DNA of 64,000 bases from Ga0077536 sp035325705. GTDB lineage: Bacteria; Pseudomonadota; Gammaproteobacteria; Ga0077536. A program made the translations under genes and the position numbers. A model generated the notes under the pieces. That model did no database searches. It saw nothing but the letters and a program-made list of their open reading frames with translations, and was not told the DNA's origin. The stretch spans positions 62,001 to 126,000 of the forward strand of contig DAOKZI010000012.1 in NCBI GenBank assembly GCA_035325705.1. Reading direction: 5' to 3'. Shown piece by piece: positions 63,431-64,000 of this stretch. Each line of letters begins with the position of its first letter. The stretch's first letter is position 1.

Positions 63431-64000
63431 TCAGCCTTGCATGGCCTCGAGCTCGGCCCAGCGGCCGATCAGCTCGTCGAGCTGCTGCTGCTTGCTCGCG
63501 AGGGCGGCGAGCACGGGCTGCGTCGCGGTGTGGGGACGCTGGTAGAAAGCCGGGTCGTTGCTCTCGGCGACCAGCGCCGCGATCTCGCTTTCGAGCGCAT
63601 CGATGCGGCCGGGGAGCCGCTCGAGCTCGTGCTTCAGCTTGAAGCTGAGCTTGCCGCCCGCGCGCGGCGCCGGCGCGGCGGCCGCCGGTTCCTCGGGCGC
63701 GGCGACGGGCTTGGCCTTCTGTCGGTTCGGATTGTCCGTCTCGGCGAGCTTTCGGCCGCGCGCGACCCAGTCGCTGTAGCCGCCGGCGTACTGCACGATG
63801 CGCTTGTCGGCCTCGAACACGAGCACGGTGTCGACCACCGCGTCCATGAACGCGCGATCGTGCGAGACGACGATCAGCGTGCCCGAGTACTCGCGGAGCT
63901 TTTCCTCGAGCACGTCCAAGGTCTCGACGTCGAGATCGTTGGTCGGCTCGTCGAGCACCAGCAGATTGCTCGGCCGCGTGAACAGGCGCGCGAGGATCAC
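63431..64000 (-). CDS. uup: ABC-F ATPase Uup, C-terminal part (runs off the edge)
   Basis: The last 189 codons of an ABC-F ATPase; the gene continues beyond the right edge. Visible are the end of the second ABC domain (LLVLDEPTNDLDVETLDVLEE, then SHDRAFMDAVVDTVLVFE) and a C-terminal Pro/Ala linker followed by a coiled-coil (about the last 80 residues), which is the mark of Uup. ABC-F proteins act on the ribosome; Uup is also linked to tandem-repeat stability. The natural stop is at 63431-63433. Assignment as uup rather than another ABC-F rests on the coiled-coil tail. Confidence 0.88.
   Translation of the reverse strand: MILARLFTRPSNLLVLDEPTNDLDVETLDVLEEKLREYSGTLIVVSHDRAFMDAVVDTVLVFEADKRIVQYAGGYSDWVARGRKLAETDNPNRQKAKPVAAPEEPAAAAPAPRAGGKLSFKLKHELERLPGRIDALESEIAALVAESNDPAFYQRPHTATQPVLAALASKQQQLDELIGRWAELEAMQG

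Overview
The window is 64 kb of high-GC bacterial chromosome. The order rph-rdgB-hemW, diverging from yicC ... gmk-rpoZ-spoT-ridA-recG, together with ubiA, potFGHI and an uup-type ABC-F gene, points to a gammaproteobacterium. The load of hydrophobic-substrate and oxygenase genes (FadL-type porin, 6-oxocamphor-hydrolase-like crotonase, Baeyer-Villiger monooxygenase, CaiB-type CoA-transferase, NtaA-type flavin monooxygenase, several SDRs) would suit an environmental degrader of the Nevskiales/Steroidobacterales sort. That placement is inference; no rRNA or tRNA gene is present to test it.

Layout. 0.5-5.5 kb: crotonase, FadL porin, DUF4105 membrane protein, SDR and a small helical protein. 6.1-8.6 kb: a secreted VPLPA-CTERM protein built on ~203-residue tandem repeats. 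9-12.2 kb: OsmC, an AraC regulator and a Baeyer-Villiger monooxygenase. 12.6-27.5 kb: a polyamine block with sdaA, two glutamine-synthetase-like ligases, two class-III aminotransferases, agmatine deiminase, the PotFGHI importer and a PuuB-type oxidase. 27.5-30.8 kb: CaiB-type transferase, VanZ, CBS and Sel1 proteins. 31-43.9 kb: housekeeping (ubiA, recG, ridA, spoT, rpoZ, gmk, yicC, rph, rdgB, hemW) with a hipBA toxin-antitoxin pair between gmk and yicC. 44-52 kb: alcohol dehydrogenase, VOC protein, uracil-DNA-glycosylase-family protein, NTF2-like protein, a TPR response regulator with a soluble histidine kinase, an SDR, and two tandem FmdB-like small proteins. 52.3-61.1 kb: an accessory stretch with a RAYT-like protein that lacks its catalytic residues, a two-TM protein, and a ~2380-residue RTX protein with an N-terminal lipase-like domain. 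61.3-64 kb: an NtaA-type monooxygenase and the C-terminal part of an ABC-F ATPase running off the edge.

The intergenic spaces are packed with three classes of palindromic repeat. Class 1 arms start GTAG and form a CCCGG...CCGGG hairpin; many are paired head-to-head into REPIN-like units of about 100-160 bp. Class 2 arms start GTAG and form a TTGGGCT...AGCCCAA hairpin. Class 3 arms carry GAACACCGAGAACAC-type sequence and form large composite inverted repeats. The GTAG foot plus hairpin is what RAYT proteins are known to recognise, and a RAYT homologue lies in the same window, but its HUH motif reads HYQ and the usual catalytic tyrosine position is Asp. This repeat/RAYT pairing, an exact 139-bp inverted repeat flanking the pot/spuC/puuA block, the triple evenly phased hipBA operator, and the RTX mosaic with its AT-rich upstream junction are the most interesting features.
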